From positions 1 through 30,141 of the forward strand of contig JBJEEE010000084.1 of NCBI GenBank assembly GCA_051872775.1: a DNA stretch of 30,141 nucleotides. Direction: 5' to 3'. The DNA is from UMGS75 sp051872775. GTDB taxonomy: Bacteria > Bacillota_I > Bacilli_A > ML615J-28 > CAG-313. The first letter of the stretch is position 1, and the number at the start of each line of letters is the position of its first letter. The position numbers and the translations under genes are program-made. The notes under the pieces were generated by a model. It saw nothing but the letters and a program-made list of their open reading frames with translations, made no database searches and was not told the origin of the DNA. Below are positions 1-9,951 of the stretch, in pieces.

Positions 1-1
1 G

Positions 2-47
2 ACCCCAACTAATTCTAGAGCTTTTTTCAAAACCCCAACTAATTCTA
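2..47. repeat. Two 16-bp direct repeats, possible transposon end
   Basis: The sequence ACCCCAACTAATTCTA occurs at 2-17 and again at 32-47, exactly 30 bp apart. The coding sequence to the right loses its family similarity right at this point. Closely spaced direct repeats at a gene break resemble the multiple transposase-binding repeats at the ends of IS21-type elements. That assignment is inference, because no transposase lies in the window. Confidence 0.6.
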
Positions 48-48
48 T

Positions 49-297
49 CTAGTCTATTTTATTTTCTCCCCATATTGCAAAACCATTGATTGGTTCACTA
101 CCTCCATAAAGTCTTCCTACTTCTAATGGTGAGTCTAATAAATAATATATAATTTTTTCTTCATAATTGACCTTTAGGGTTTTACATATTTTAGAAAAGC
201 ATTTTTCTTGTTCTGCACTTATTTTTTGAATATCTTTTTCGGCTAAACTTCCTGCTTGATAATTAAAAATATAGTGTTCACTATTATATGTTGGCAT
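49..297 (-). pseudogene. Truncated N-terminal fragment of a putative peptidase-like protein
   Basis: This 82-codon frame has a good ribosome site (AAGGAGGG, 5 nt before ATG) and starts 10 bp after the nitroreductase stop, so the two are co-transcribed. The segments HYIFNYQAGSLAEKDI, EVGRLYG and PINGFA resemble, from memory, the N-terminal part of a family of putative zinc-peptidase-like hypothetical proteins, in which an HExxH-type motif follows further on. Here the frame ends just after the NGFA region, in NKID and a TAG stop, directly beside the 16-bp repeats at 2-47. The catalytic half is missing. I read it as a gene cut by a mobile-element insertion. The family assignment is tentative; the truncation is better supported. 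Confidence 0.6.
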
Positions 298-307
298 ATA
301 ACCCTCC

Positions 308-967
308 TTATTTATATATGCGTTTACTTGAACCTACTTCAAAATGATACTTTATGATTCCCAAATCTACTTTACTATAAAAGCCTACCCCTGATTTAAA
401 AGTAACAGTGTTTTGGTCATATATAATTTTAAATTTTTGTTGATTCATTGCGGTAGGTGCAAGCAAGGCAAGTTCAACCCCTTGATTAAACCAATCGGGA
501 GTTTCCTCAGATGCATTACTTACTTGATCGATAGTTTTTGATTTATGCATTACTCCATTAGTTGTACCATATCCAAGGGCAATAACAACTACTAGTTTTT
601 CCCCTTTATCAATAACAAAAGCAGAAGGAATCTTCTTGTAACTCATCGCCACCCAGCATGTGTTTAATCCTAATTGAGTTGCTTTAATTACGATTCTTTC
701 ACCATAATATCCACAGAGTTCATCGAGTAACTTTCCTTTTTTACCGATTAAAGCAATATAATTTTTTACCCCACTGAATTTACCATAATGAGCCATAAAG
801 CAATCAAAGGCTTTGGGTTCATTTAGGACAAGCTGAATATGGAGACCACTTTCTTGATTACATAAATCGATCTCTTTTTTTAATTCTTTTATCGTTTCAT
901 CGTCAATCGGTTTTTCCAAATACTGGCGAACACTATGTCGATTATTAATTGCTTCGATTTTGTTCAT
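308..967 (-). CDS. Nitroreductase family protein (TM1586-like)
   Basis: The 219-residue protein is a cytoplasmic FMN-dependent oxidoreductase of the nitroreductase superfamily, closest in pattern to the compact putative nitroreductases with two half-domains (TM1586-like). The N-terminal NNRHSVRQY segment (residues 8-16) is the usual FMN phosphate-binding arginine region. A second family signature, LLAPTAMNQQ, lies near residues 167-176, and a Cys-Trp-Val segment after GLNT lies in the core. It probably reduces nitro or quinone-like compounds with NAD(P)H; the substrate cannot be read from sequence. AAAGGGG lies 9 nt before the ATG. It is the first gene of a short operon with the truncated gene downstream. 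Confidence 0.85.
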   Translation of the reverse strand: MNKIEAINNRHSVRQYLEKPIDDETIKELKKEIDLCNQESGLHIQLVLNEPKAFDCFMAHYGKFSGVKNYIALIGKKGKLLDELCGYYGERIVIKATQLGLNTCWVAMSYKKIPSAFVIDKGEKLVVVIALGYGTTNGVMHKSKTIDQVSNASEETPDWFNQGVELALLAPTAMNQQKFKIIYDQNTVTFKSGVGFYSKVDLGIIKYHFEVGSSKRIYK

Positions 968-988
968 TTTATTTAACCCCTTTTCTTA

Positions 989-1017
989 GTTATAATAGAT
1001 GTATTTACCTATCTAAA
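989..1017 (-). promoter_or_regulatory. Weak proximal promoter candidate for the nitroreductase
   Basis: On the minus strand TTTAGA and TATAAC are separated by 17 bp, about 20 bp before the ribosome site. The -35 box is poor, so this is a secondary candidate to the better promoter at 1108-1136. Confidence 0.3.
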
Positions 1018-1107
1018 CTTTATTTCCAAATTATCAAAGATACTATTATATTTTAAGACTAAATAAACACTATTATTAATTCAATTACTACTTTTTTCTT
1101 TAATACA

Positions 1108-1136
1108 ATTATACCATTGATTATTTAAAAAATCAA
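1108..1136 (-). promoter_or_regulatory. Sigma-A promoter with overlapping inverted repeat
   Basis: The minus strand has TTGATT, a 17-bp spacer and TATAAT, followed by a leader of about 135 nt to the nitroreductase ATG. The spacer and -35 box lie inside an inverted repeat (ATTGATT at 1116-1122, AATCAAT at 1131-1137). A repressor could bind there and block the promoter. The repressor gene is not evident. Confidence 0.55.
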
Positions 1137-1344
1137 TTTATACAAACAATTTATATGATAATATGTGTTTAATTTATGATAATGTCTTAGATTACATTAT
1201 AAACAGTTGTATTATCAAATTTATCTTATCTTCAATGTTTGAATTATGATTTTTAAAATGTATGATATTAAATATAAAACCGTATAGTAGTGGCTTCAAC
1301 GAATCTACTGTTTATCATTCATGCACCAATATCCATAATAAATA

Positions 1345-1389
1345 ATAAAAAAGAGATTAATGATTTGGTTTTTTAAATCATTAATCTCT
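1345..1389 (-). terminator. Intrinsic terminator of the surface-protein operon
   Basis: A perfect 15-bp stem (arms 1352-1366 and 1375-1389, 8-nt loop) is followed on the minus strand by a TTTTTTATT tract. It lies about 40 nt past the stop of the S8 protease gene and is the strongest terminator in the window. Confidence 0.9.
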
Positions 1390-1427
1390 CTTTATTATGA
1401 TTATTTAAAACATTTTTAATATATCTA

Positions 1428-4400
1428 TTAATGTTTCATTTTACGTGTAAAGTATAAAATAGAAGATAATAACATAAAGTTTATAACTAGGGATCTTGCA
1501 ACATTTGCATTTGCACAACCATTTTTATTAGTTACAGAAACATTAAAAGTATCTATTACTTCATTATTATATAATACTTCAACTACTTCTGTTCCTTTAT
1601 TTAAAGCATATATTCTATTGTTAGAAATTATTAAATGTTCATCACTATTTACTCTAAATGTTATCTTATCAAGATATTCTTGTTTTACTTCAAGTTTAAA
1701 TGAATTTCCTTCTTTGATTGTGATATCAGTAAAATCAATATCATTATTAGTAATTTGTTTTGGTTTTACATATACAAAGAAACTATACTCTATTCCATTT
1801 AGGCTTCTTGCTTTAATAGTTGAGGTGCCCGCTTTTAGAGCTTTTATGGTTCCATTTATTACTTTTACCACATCACTATTAGATGATGTATATATGATAT
1901 CTTGATATGTTGCATTACTAGGTGTTACTATTAAGTTTAGAACTTTTTCACTACCTTCTTCAATCTCAATAAATTGTTCATCACTTGACAAGTTAGTTAT
2001 TTCAACAGGGGTTATACAAATATAGACATTTGTTTCAACAGAACCACATGTTATAGTAATGTATGTCGTTCCAACTCTTACTGGTGTTACTAATCCGGTT
2101 TCACTTACTGTTAGTATTTCCTCATTATTTACTTGATATTTTAGTGTTTTATCGGTTGTATTTAATGGTTTTACGATTGGTTCAAGTTGATAACTTTCAC
2201 TAATACTTAAAGTAATGTATTTTTCTATATCAATGTTTATTGGGTTGACACTTGTTACAACATACTCAACAGAACATGATTTTGATCCATCAAGTGAAGA
2301 TACTGTAATTGTAGCTTTTCCAACTCCAACTGCTTCCATTGTACCATCACTAAATACTTTTATTACTTTTTCATTACTACTAGTAAATACAAGATTATCG
2401 TAGTTTTCTACTTCTGGTATAATTGTTATATTACCAATTTTGCCCACATAACCAACTACGCATGTTGTTTGATATGCAAATAGATAGATATATTCAATTG
2501 GTTGTGGAACAACAGTTATTTCTATTTTATCAATATTGCCACTAGAAGATACCGCTTTAATAGTAGTCTTTCCTGGTTTTAGAGCTTCAACATATCCATA
2601 TTTAGACACTGTAGCGACACTATTATTTGATGAAGTCCATTTAATAGAAGTATCGACCGTATCAAGAGGATCAAATATAACTTTTAATGTTTTGGTTTCT
2701 CCAACTTTCATTTCAAAATTTCTGGTAGTAATGGTTATGCTTTGGTCTACTGATCCACCAACTACTACTTCGATTTCAGCACTTGTACCATTATAAGCTT
2801 TTACAGTAATTGTTGTTGTTCCTGCACTTACTCCTGTTACTACACCATTTTGGTCAACCTTTGCAATTCTTTCATCTGCAGATGTAAAAGTAAGCAATGA
2901 TTTATCAATTGTTGTCGGAATAGTTGTAATATTTAATTGTGTTTTACCACCTATAGCAACTTTTTGAGTAGCATCAGTTTTGATTGCACTTGGTCCAATT
3001 GTAATAGTTTCATAGATAAAATTATTTGCCCAGTCATTTATGGCTAGTTTAATTTGACTCTTACTACAATTATTTTCATTGATACTGTTCATAATGTCTT
3101 CTAAACTAAATAAGAAGGTATTAGTTTTTTCACCCGATAAATTAACTTGTTCTTCAGTTAGTTGATACGTGATATTATAATCAAATACCGCAACAGAGCA
3201 AGTTTCCATATTATCACTAACGGTTACTTCTAAATAGTCTTTGCCATCTTGGGTAATGATTTGATAACTTTCTAATGAAGGATTAGTTGAATCAATTTTA
3301 AACGTAAATTCCCATGACTCACTCTTAATTTCATTTGTTGTACCATATTCATAAATTCCGGCAGTGGTTACATAGCGATATGTTTCACCATCTCTTACTT
3401 TTGATCCATCTGGTAATGTACCTTGCCATCCGTTGATATCAACTGCGAAATATAGACCACCTGAACTTGTTAAATAGAATGTCTTTTTATAGTCAAGTAC
3501 AGTATTTTCATATATTAATTCATTTGACTCGTCAAATATTTCAACTTTTAAATAATCAACATTTCTAAATAAGCCGTTGATACTTGTTAGATAATTGCCT
3601 TTCATATTGTTAGATGAAAAGTAAATCTTATCTTGATAGAATTCTTGATTTACTGGGTCAAATCCTAGTTCATAACCATTAGTGGTTGCATCAAAAATAG
3701 CAGCGAAACAACCAGTAATATTATAACTATCTTCTTCATCATAATAAGCAACGCCTTCAAATATTGGTAGATTATTAAAATCTCCATAGAAACCTAAATA
3801 AGGAATAACTAAATCGGCATCTGTATCTGTTTCTAAGAATGTATATCCTTCAACATATGATCCATTTGTAAAGATTGGATCTTGAGCTAATTTAAATTTA
3901 TCTGTTACTTTGATATTTACAGTTACCGTTACATCTGATTGACCAGCAACTGTGATACTATTTCCAATTACATTATCTGAATAAGTAATAATAACCTCAT
4001 CACTTGCAAGTGTTCTTGTGGTAACACTTGAGAAAGCAATGCCATCAGAGATTTCATAATTATCAGTAATTGTTACGGTATTTAAATTATAGGTAATTGG
4101 AGTATTACCAATATTACTTATTGTAAATTTATAACTAAATTCACCGGCTTCACTTGAGCCAAGTTCAGCTTTTGGTCTTACTTGGTTTTCTACCGTAATT
4201 ATACCATTGGTTGTTACGGCTTTAAGTCCATCCGCAACCCCTGCACCTTGGCCACGAACTGAGTAATAGTTACCATCAAAGTCTTTGGCTGGTACTGCTG
4301 TTTCCATAATCAAAGTATTAGCAAGGTCTACTCTTTCAACTCTTGAAATATTTGGATATTTTTCGTTTAAGTATTGAGTTATTAAAGCAAGCAAACCTGC

Positions 4401-6212
4401 AATGTTTGGAGCAGACATTGATGTGCCACTATATTCTGCATATTGATTATCATAGACAGTAGAATAAATATATCCACCAGGACCGGTAATTTCAGGTTTA
4501 ATCTCTAAATCTCTGGTTGTACCATAACTAGAGAATGAAGATAATTGACCAGCATAATAGTTTGGAATAGCTCCATAATTATTAACGGAAAATGACAATT
4601 GCATTGTTCCATCTTCCATTATTTTATCAAATGATGATTTTTGAATAAAGACAGCTGGTATTTTTATTTCATCAATTTGCATTGAAATAAAGGTTTCATC
4701 AAGTGGATTATATACAATTATTGCACTTGCGCCCGCATCATATGCGTTATTGTGCTTTTCTTCAAAAGTAATTTCACCTCTAGCAACTAAAGCAATTTTA
4801 CCTTCTACGTTTATTCCATCATAGTCACTAGGTTTTCCATATCCTGGGACTAATACTAATTCTTGGGTTGTATCATTAAAGCAATTATTTATTTGCAATC
4901 TTGTTGTTGTCGTAGTTTCTGTATAAGGAATAACTGTATCTTCCCCAAGTTTTAAGTATGTTCCAAGTAAAGTTTTATTTTCTAAAGATGCAACTGATAA
5001 GGAAGGAAAGTATGTAGAAGGAGATGAAACTAGACCATAATCAGGAGCACTTGCAAGAGGTAGATTATTACCATGAGCATTTTCAATTCCAACAGCATGT
5101 TCATTTCCTGCTGCAACAACAATGTTAATACCATATTCTTGAAGCTTATCATATACTTCACTAGTTCTTCCGGTAACATAACTGCTTCCACAAGCACTTC
5201 CTAAGCTCATATTGATAACATCTACATCTAATTTGACGCAATCTTCTAAGGCTGCAAATATATAAGTATCAAAAGCATTACCAACATCAGAGAAAACTTT
5301 CATTGCGAAAATTTGGGTATCCTTAGCAACACCTCTCGTAAGGTAAGCATTAGCGCCTACAATTCCCGCAACATGCATACCATGTTGGTTATTATAGTTA
5401 TATACGTTATTATCGTTATCCGCATAGTCAAATGCGTAAGGTATTTTAGAACTATAATATACTGCATTAGCATTTACAACCCCTTTTGCATTAAGGGTAG
5501 TTGATTGAATTAATGCATCAAGTGATTCTTTAGTGAATTTTGGATCTTCTACATCATTTGCAAATCCTAAATGGGTTGTATCCATTCCAGTATCAAGGAC
5601 AGCTACGCTTGTTCCTTTTCCCGTATATCCAAGATTTGCAACTTCATCACTATTCATATAACTATCAACATAAGATATCATTTCACTTTCTGAATATGTT
5701 TGATACTCACTATTTGTAAGTTCATATGGTTCATAGTAGTTACTGATATAAACATCTTTTACACCAACAATATCTTTAATTTTACTTAAGTTTTTAGCGT
5801 AGGTTTTAACCGAAATAGCATTCATGATTACTTGATATGAATATGAGTTATCGAAATCTGCATATATATTTAAATCAGTAATTTTTTCAATAACTTCTTG
5901 TTGTTTGTTTTCAAGATTGGCTTTTAAGTTATATCCTTTAGTAGAACTTAAGAATGCGCTAATTCCAGCGTATTTTTCATCATAACTATCAATTATTGGA
6001 TTATCATCAAGTTCAACAATTACTTCAACTAAATCATTATTTTGGTAATCTATTTTTGTTACACTTGATGCATATACACTGTTTTCTCGATTTAACAAAT
6101 ATAAATTTTTAGATACATCAGAAAATGAGCAAAAAGTGAAAAGGAAAGCAAGCATAACAAATAAAGCGTAAGAGATAATTTTGGCGATTTTCACTGCTTT
6201 TTTATTGAACAT
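1428..6212 (-). CDS. Lactocepin-like S8 subtilisin cell-envelope protease with Ig-like repeats
   Basis: The 1594-residue secreted serine protease has a signal peptide (hydrophobic about 14-30, likely cut near VYA-SS at 49), a propeptide (about 55-160) and an S8 catalytic domain. The triad is visible: Asp207 in VAVLDTG, His277 in QHGMHVAGI and Ser598 in SGTSMSAP, with oxyanion Asn370 in AAGNEH. A PA domain is inserted at about 440-545, as in lactocepin and C5a peptidase. An Fn3-like segment (about 690-790) and other beta-rich regions follow, then about six tandem Big_2-type Ig domains (about 1070-1560). The C-terminus has a Cys (1566), a hydrophobic stretch and a basic tail, suggesting membrane or envelope anchoring. 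Its ATG overlaps the end of the upstream leucine-rich-repeat gene by 11 nt, with its GGAGG inside that gene, so translation is probably coupled. It likely degrades extracellular or host proteins. Confidence 0.93.
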   Translation of the reverse strand: MFNKKAVKIAKIISYALFVMLAFLFTFCSFSDVSKNLYLLNRENSVYASSVTKIDYQNNDLVEVIVELDDNPIIDSYDEKYAGISAFLSSTKGYNLKANLENKQQEVIEKITDLNIYADFDNSYSYQVIMNAISVKTYAKNLSKIKDIVGVKDVYISNYYEPYELTNSEYQTYSESEMISYVDSYMNSDEVANLGYTGKGTSVAVLDTGMDTTHLGFANDVEDPKFTKESLDALIQSTTLNAKGVVNANAVYYSSKIPYAFDYADNDNNVYNYNNQHGMHVAGIVGANAYLTRGVAKDTQIFAMKVFSDVGNAFDTYIFAALEDCVKLDVDVINMSLGSACGSSYVTGRTSEVYDKLQEYGINIVVAAGNEHAVGIENAHGNNLPLASAPDYGLVSSPSTYFPSLSVASLENKTLLGTYLKLGEDTVIPYTETTTTTRLQINNCFNDTTQELVLVPGYGKPSDYDGINVEGKIALVARGEITFEEKHNNAYDAGASAIIVYNPLDETFISMQIDEIKIPAVFIQKSSFDKIMEDGTMQLSFSVNNYGAIPNYYAGQLSSFSSYGTTRDLEIKPEITGPGGYIYSTVYDNQYAEYSGTSMSAPNIAGLLALITQYLNEKYPNISRVERVDLANTLIMETAVPAKDFDGNYYSVRGQGAGVADGLKAVTTNGIITVENQVRPKAELGSSEAGEFSYKFTISNIGNTPITYNLNTVTITDNYEISDGIAFSSVTTRTLASDEVIITYSDNVIGNSITVAGQSDVTVTVNIKVTDKFKLAQDPIFTNGSYVEGYTFLETDTDADLVIPYLGFYGDFNNLPIFEGVAYYDEEDSYNITGCFAAIFDATTNGYELGFDPVNQEFYQDKIYFSSNNMKGNYLTSINGLFRNVDYLKVEIFDESNELIYENTVLDYKKTFYLTSSGGLYFAVDINGWQGTLPDGSKVRDGETYRYVTTAGIYEYGTTNEIKSESWEFTFKIDSTNPSLESYQIITQDGKDYLEVTVSDNMETCSVAVFDYNITYQLTEEQVNLSGEKTNTFLFSLEDIMNSINENNCSKSQIKLAINDWANNFIYETITIGPSAIKTDATQKVAIGGKTQLNITTIPTTIDKSLLTFTSADERIAKVDQNGVVTGVSAGTTTITVKAYNGTSAEIEVVVGGSVDQSITITTRNFEMKVGETKTLKVIFDPLDTVDTSIKWTSSNNSVATVSKYGYVEALKPGKTTIKAVSSSGNIDKIEITVVPQPIEYIYLFAYQTTCVVGYVGKIGNITIIPEVENYDNLVFTSSNEKVIKVFSDGTMEAVGVGKATITVSSLDGSKSCSVEYVVTSVNPINIDIEKYITLSISESYQLEPIVKPLNTTDKTLKYQVNNEEILTVSETGLVTPVRVGTTYITITCGSVETNVYICITPVEITNLSSDEQFIEIEEGSEKVLNLIVTPSNATYQDIIYTSSNSDVVKVINGTIKALKAGTSTIKARSLNGIEYSFFVYVKPKQITNNDIDFTDITIKEGNSFKLEVKQEYLDKITFRVNSDEHLIISNNRIYALNKGTEVVEVLYNNEVIDTFNVSVTNKNGCANANVARSLVINFMLLSSILYFTRKMKH

Positions 6213-9200
6213 TTTTCTTTCCTCCTTTTTTAAAAATGATAAATCCTATTGTTCCGATAACAGCAACTGCACAAATAGAAATGATTATAATTGGAACTAC
6301 ATTACTTTTAGCTTTAACTTCAACAACATAGCATGTTTCTACTCCATTTAAGGCTCTTACATAAATCTTTGTTGAACCTTCCTTTAAACATTTAACACGA
6401 CCAAATTCATCTACACTAGCAATTGTATTATCTACTACATAATAAGTTAAGGTTTGATTTTCTACATCCGTATTAAATGTTACATCTAAGGTAAATTCGT
6501 CATTTACATAATACGATTTTTCTTGATTTGTAACGTTAATCCATTCTATCTTGTTTATATCATCAAAATATGCTTTTTCGGACTCATACTGATTATTAAG
6601 GGATTGGTATAATTCTAAGGTATTTAAATACTCTTTTTGCTCTTCATCTAGTTCATTTACTAATCCATTCAAGTATGATAATTCTTCAAAGCCCACTTTA
6701 GCATTTTGATAGGATTCAATTAATGCAAGCATATATTCTAGCTTATATTCGTTATCATTCTTATTAAATGTCATTTGTTTATTTACAACTGATTTATAAG
6801 TTGTATTTTCTTTTAAGTAATCTTTATATGATACTTCTACTGTAAAATCATAAGTCTTGCCACCATTTACAAGATAAGTAAATTCACCTGTGTTATTTTG
6901 TTCACGCATTACTTCTTCGCCTGATAAGCTGATAGATAAAGTATATGTATCAACAAAAATAGATGAAGCCTTTATTTGTATTTGATGATCACCGCTATCG
7001 ATTATCTCAAGATCTATTAAATCATTAAAGCAGTTATCACCTATTTCTACTAATTGTTTTACATAGTTACGATAAGTTGAACTTGTAAAACCAGTTGCAT
7101 TCTTGTTGTAATAAATATTCATATCTTTTGGGAAATAATTATTTCCAAATATTGATACAACTAAGATAGGGGCATTACCTAAAATTACTAAGTCTTTTAT
7201 ACCACTATTTACAAAAGCATCATATTCTAGACTACTAACATTTTTAGGAAGAACTAATGATGTAATTCCTTTGCATCCCGCAAAGCAATTGGTTTCAATT
7301 CTTTCTACAGATTCAGGAATAATAACTTCCGTTAATGATATACAGTTTTCAAACATATATTGAGGTATTTTCTTAGCATTTGCTGGAAGTACTACTTCTT
7401 TTAGATTTACACAATCAGCAAATAGTGAATATCCTTCATTAATATTTAATGAATCAGGAAATACAAACGATGTTAGGCTTGTACAACCTAAGAATACCCC
7501 ACTTTCAATTTTCTCAACCGAATCTGGTATTATTACTTCTTTTAGATTACGATTATTTCTAAATAAGCTATATGGGATTAGTTTGGTTCCATCTTCAAAG
7601 GTTACTTTTTCAAAACTTGCATTATCAAATGCTGCAAGTCCATATTCTTCAACACTTGCGGGAATAGTTATTTCTCTAACATTTTTAATATTAGCAAAGG
7701 CTTCTTGAGAAACTTTTTTTACTCCACTTTGAATAACAACAACTTCTCCTACACTACTACGATTAACAAATAATAATTCGCTATAGTCTTCATTATATAA
7801 GATGCCGTTTTCGATTTTAATATATGGATTTTCTTCATCCACAATTATATCAGTTAACAATCCACATCCTGTAAATGCAGTTTGATTAAAGTAGCTTATG
7901 GTTTTTGGTAAATAAACAGTTGTAAGTTCAAAACATGCCGCAAAAGAATAATCAGGAATTTCGACCATTGATTCAGGAATAGTAATTTCGGTAATTTTAC
8001 TTTCTCTAAAACAACTTGGGCCTATATCTCTTAGACTATTTGATAAAACAACAGTTTCTAATTGATTGCAATTCATGAAGGCTTGTTCGATACTTATTAC
8101 TGAATCAGGTAAGACAAGGTTCTTTAGTCCCGAACCACTAAAAGCCGTACCAACAATCGTTTTTAATCCATATGGTAAATCTATGCTTTCTAAGTTACTA
8201 CATAAAGCAAAGTTACCATTTTCTATTACTTCCAAAGTATCTGGTAGAGTTACTCTTTTGATTGATGAACTACGAAAAGTTGCTTCAGGTAAAGTTGTAA
8301 TCTTACATTGAATTATTACTTCTTCAATACCAGTTGCATTTAAGAATAGGGCTGGACCAAATGATTCTACGGTCTCAGGAATTGTTAATTTTTTTAGATT
8401 TTTACTTGCACTAAATGCATATCCATCAATATACTTGACATCACTTGGTATCGTATATTCTTCAATAGGTAAACTAGAAGGATATACACTTAAATATTTC
8501 TCACCATCTCTAATTTCATAATAAATGCCTTCTTTTGTATAAGCAAACTTGTTTCCTTCCTTAACAATTATTTCCTCTAGATTTGGGCAATTAACAAATT
8601 GTTTTACTCCATAATCAATTAGACCAGCAGGGATAACAACCCTTTTCAAATTAGCACAGTCATTAAATGTATAAGGGCCAAGTTTTTCTAAGGAATCTGG
8701 CAAAACAACTTCTTCTAATGAACTACAATTGGCAAATACTCCTATCCACCATTCTGTTGTTGAAATCTCCTCTAGACCTTCAGGAAGATTAATTTTTAGT
8801 AGAGCTTCGCATGAATTGAAAGCACCACTATTGATCACTTTTAGTGAATCAGGTAATATAACTTCTTCTAATCTTCTTGAATAAGTAAAGGTATTATGAT
8901 CAATTGTCTCTAAACCTTCTGGTATGACAATTTTTGTAACGTTTTTTAATTCGCTGGCACTACGTTCTAGGGTGTTTTTTATTCCGTCATGAATATTAAT
9001 TGTTTTACCACTATAATTTTCTGGTATTTTGATTAATGTTTCATAGTCTTTTGAATAAAGAATGCCATCGTCACTTACAAAATAATTACTATTTGGATTA
9101 ACATCAATTCTTTCCAAAGTATAAATTTGAGCAAAAGCAAAAATTCCAATCTCTTCTACTGTTGAAGGAATAACAACTTCTTTTATTGTTGTATTGATAA

Positions 9201-9936
9201 ATGCGGAAGCTCCGATTATTTTAGTTCCTTCATTTAAAGTTACTTTTTCTAGGCTTGCAGTGTTTGCGCAAACACTATTAGACACTTCTTGTATTGAACC
9301 TGGAAAATTAATTTCTGTTAAGCCTGTTTCTGAAAAACATTTTGAACCGACAATTTCTAGATTATTTGGCAAATTAATCTTTGTTAAATTGGCACATCCA
9401 ATAAAAGCTTGATCACCAATTGAATATAAACTATCAGGTAAAGTAATGTTTTTTAAATTATTACATTTATAAAAAGCACTAGACGCAATTGATAAGGTAT
9501 TATTTCCTAGTACTACATTTTCAATTTTGGAATATGCAAAAGCCCCAATTGGGATATCAGTTATTGCATCAGGAAGAGTAATTTCTCTAATTGAAGTACC
9601 TTGGAAACACATCTCACCAATTTTAGATACATTTTCAATATTTATTCCAGCTAAATTTCTACAGTAATTGAAAGCTCGAATACCTAATTCTTTAACATTT
9701 TTGTGTAACACAACTTCGACAATATCTTCGTTACTTTCAAATGCACCATCGCCAATGATAGTGACATTACTTGGGATTACTACGATTGAAGATTTACCAT
9801 TATATGATATTAAGGTAGAACCATCAACTTCAAATTCATTTGCTGCTTTTACTTTTACTATTTTGTCTTTAAAAAGAGATGTAAAAAAAGTAAACACTAT
9901 AAATATTGATATAATTAAAATTATTTTCTTTTTCAT
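6202..9936 (-). CDS. BspA-type leucine-rich-repeat surface protein
   Basis: The 1244-residue protein has a signal peptide (hydrophobic 5-22, likely cut after KAA near 33). A long run of LRR_5 (BspA/TpLRR) repeats follows, about 23 residues each, from about 40 to 1000. Typical units read AFxxCxxLxxIxLPxxLxxI. The array is interrupted by inserts of the form DDGILYSKD or IENGILYNED, as is usual in this family. Then come a beta domain (about 1010-1070), a helical segment (about 1075-1150) and a Big_2 Ig-like domain (about 1150-1208). A membrane helix (1213-1235) and a Lys-rich tail end the protein, which is therefore displayed on the cell surface. BspA-type proteins bind host matrix or other cells; the ligand here is unknown. 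AAGGAG precedes the ATG. The stop overlaps the protease start, linking the two products. Confidence 0.9.
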   Translation of the reverse strand: MKKKIILIISIFIVFTFFTSLFKDKIVKVKAANEFEVDGSTLISYNGKSSIVVIPSNVTIIGDGAFESNEDIVEVVLHKNVKELGIRAFNYCRNLAGINIENVSKIGEMCFQGTSIREITLPDAITDIPIGAFAYSKIENVVLGNNTLSIASSAFYKCNNLKNITLPDSLYSIGDQAFIGCANLTKINLPNNLEIVGSKCFSETGLTEINFPGSIQEVSNSVCANTASLEKVTLNEGTKIIGASAFINTTIKEVVIPSTVEEIGIFAFAQIYTLERIDVNPNSNYFVSDDGILYSKDYETLIKIPENYSGKTINIHDGIKNTLERSASELKNVTKIVIPEGLETIDHNTFTYSRRLEEVILPDSLKVINSGAFNSCEALLKINLPEGLEEISTTEWWIGVFANCSSLEEVVLPDSLEKLGPYTFNDCANLKRVVIPAGLIDYGVKQFVNCPNLEEIIVKEGNKFAYTKEGIYYEIRDGEKYLSVYPSSLPIEEYTIPSDVKYIDGYAFSASKNLKKLTIPETVESFGPALFLNATGIEEVIIQCKITTLPEATFRSSSIKRVTLPDTLEVIENGNFALCSNLESIDLPYGLKTIVGTAFSGSGLKNLVLPDSVISIEQAFMNCNQLETVVLSNSLRDIGPSCFRESKITEITIPESMVEIPDYSFAACFELTTVYLPKTISYFNQTAFTGCGLLTDIIVDEENPYIKIENGILYNEDYSELLFVNRSSVGEVVVIQSGVKKVSQEAFANIKNVREITIPASVEEYGLAAFDNASFEKVTFEDGTKLIPYSLFRNNRNLKEVIIPDSVEKIESGVFLGCTSLTSFVFPDSLNINEGYSLFADCVNLKEVVLPANAKKIPQYMFENCISLTEVIIPESVERIETNCFAGCKGITSLVLPKNVSSLEYDAFVNSGIKDLVILGNAPILVVSIFGNNYFPKDMNIYYNKNATGFTSSTYRNYVKQLVEIGDNCFNDLIDLEIIDSGDHQIQIKASSIFVDTYTLSISLSGEEVMREQNNTGEFTYLVNGGKTYDFTVEVSYKDYLKENTTYKSVVNKQMTFNKNDNEYKLEYMLALIESYQNAKVGFEELSYLNGLVNELDEEQKEYLNTLELYQSLNNQYESEKAYFDDINKIEWINVTNQEKSYYVNDEFTLDVTFNTDVENQTLTYYVVDNTIASVDEFGRVKCLKEGSTKIYVRALNGVETCYVVEVKAKSNVVPIIIISICAVAVIGTIGFIIFKKGGKKNVQ

Positions 9937-9951
9937 TCATATCTCCTTATA

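Larger units (their letters stand above)
968..1427. other. Intergenic region, 460 bp
   Basis: This very AT-rich gap holds the promoter candidates for the nitroreductase operon on its left and the terminator of the protease operon on its right. Between about 1140 and 1340 I see no coding similarity, RNA gene or repeat. Confidence 0.6.
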
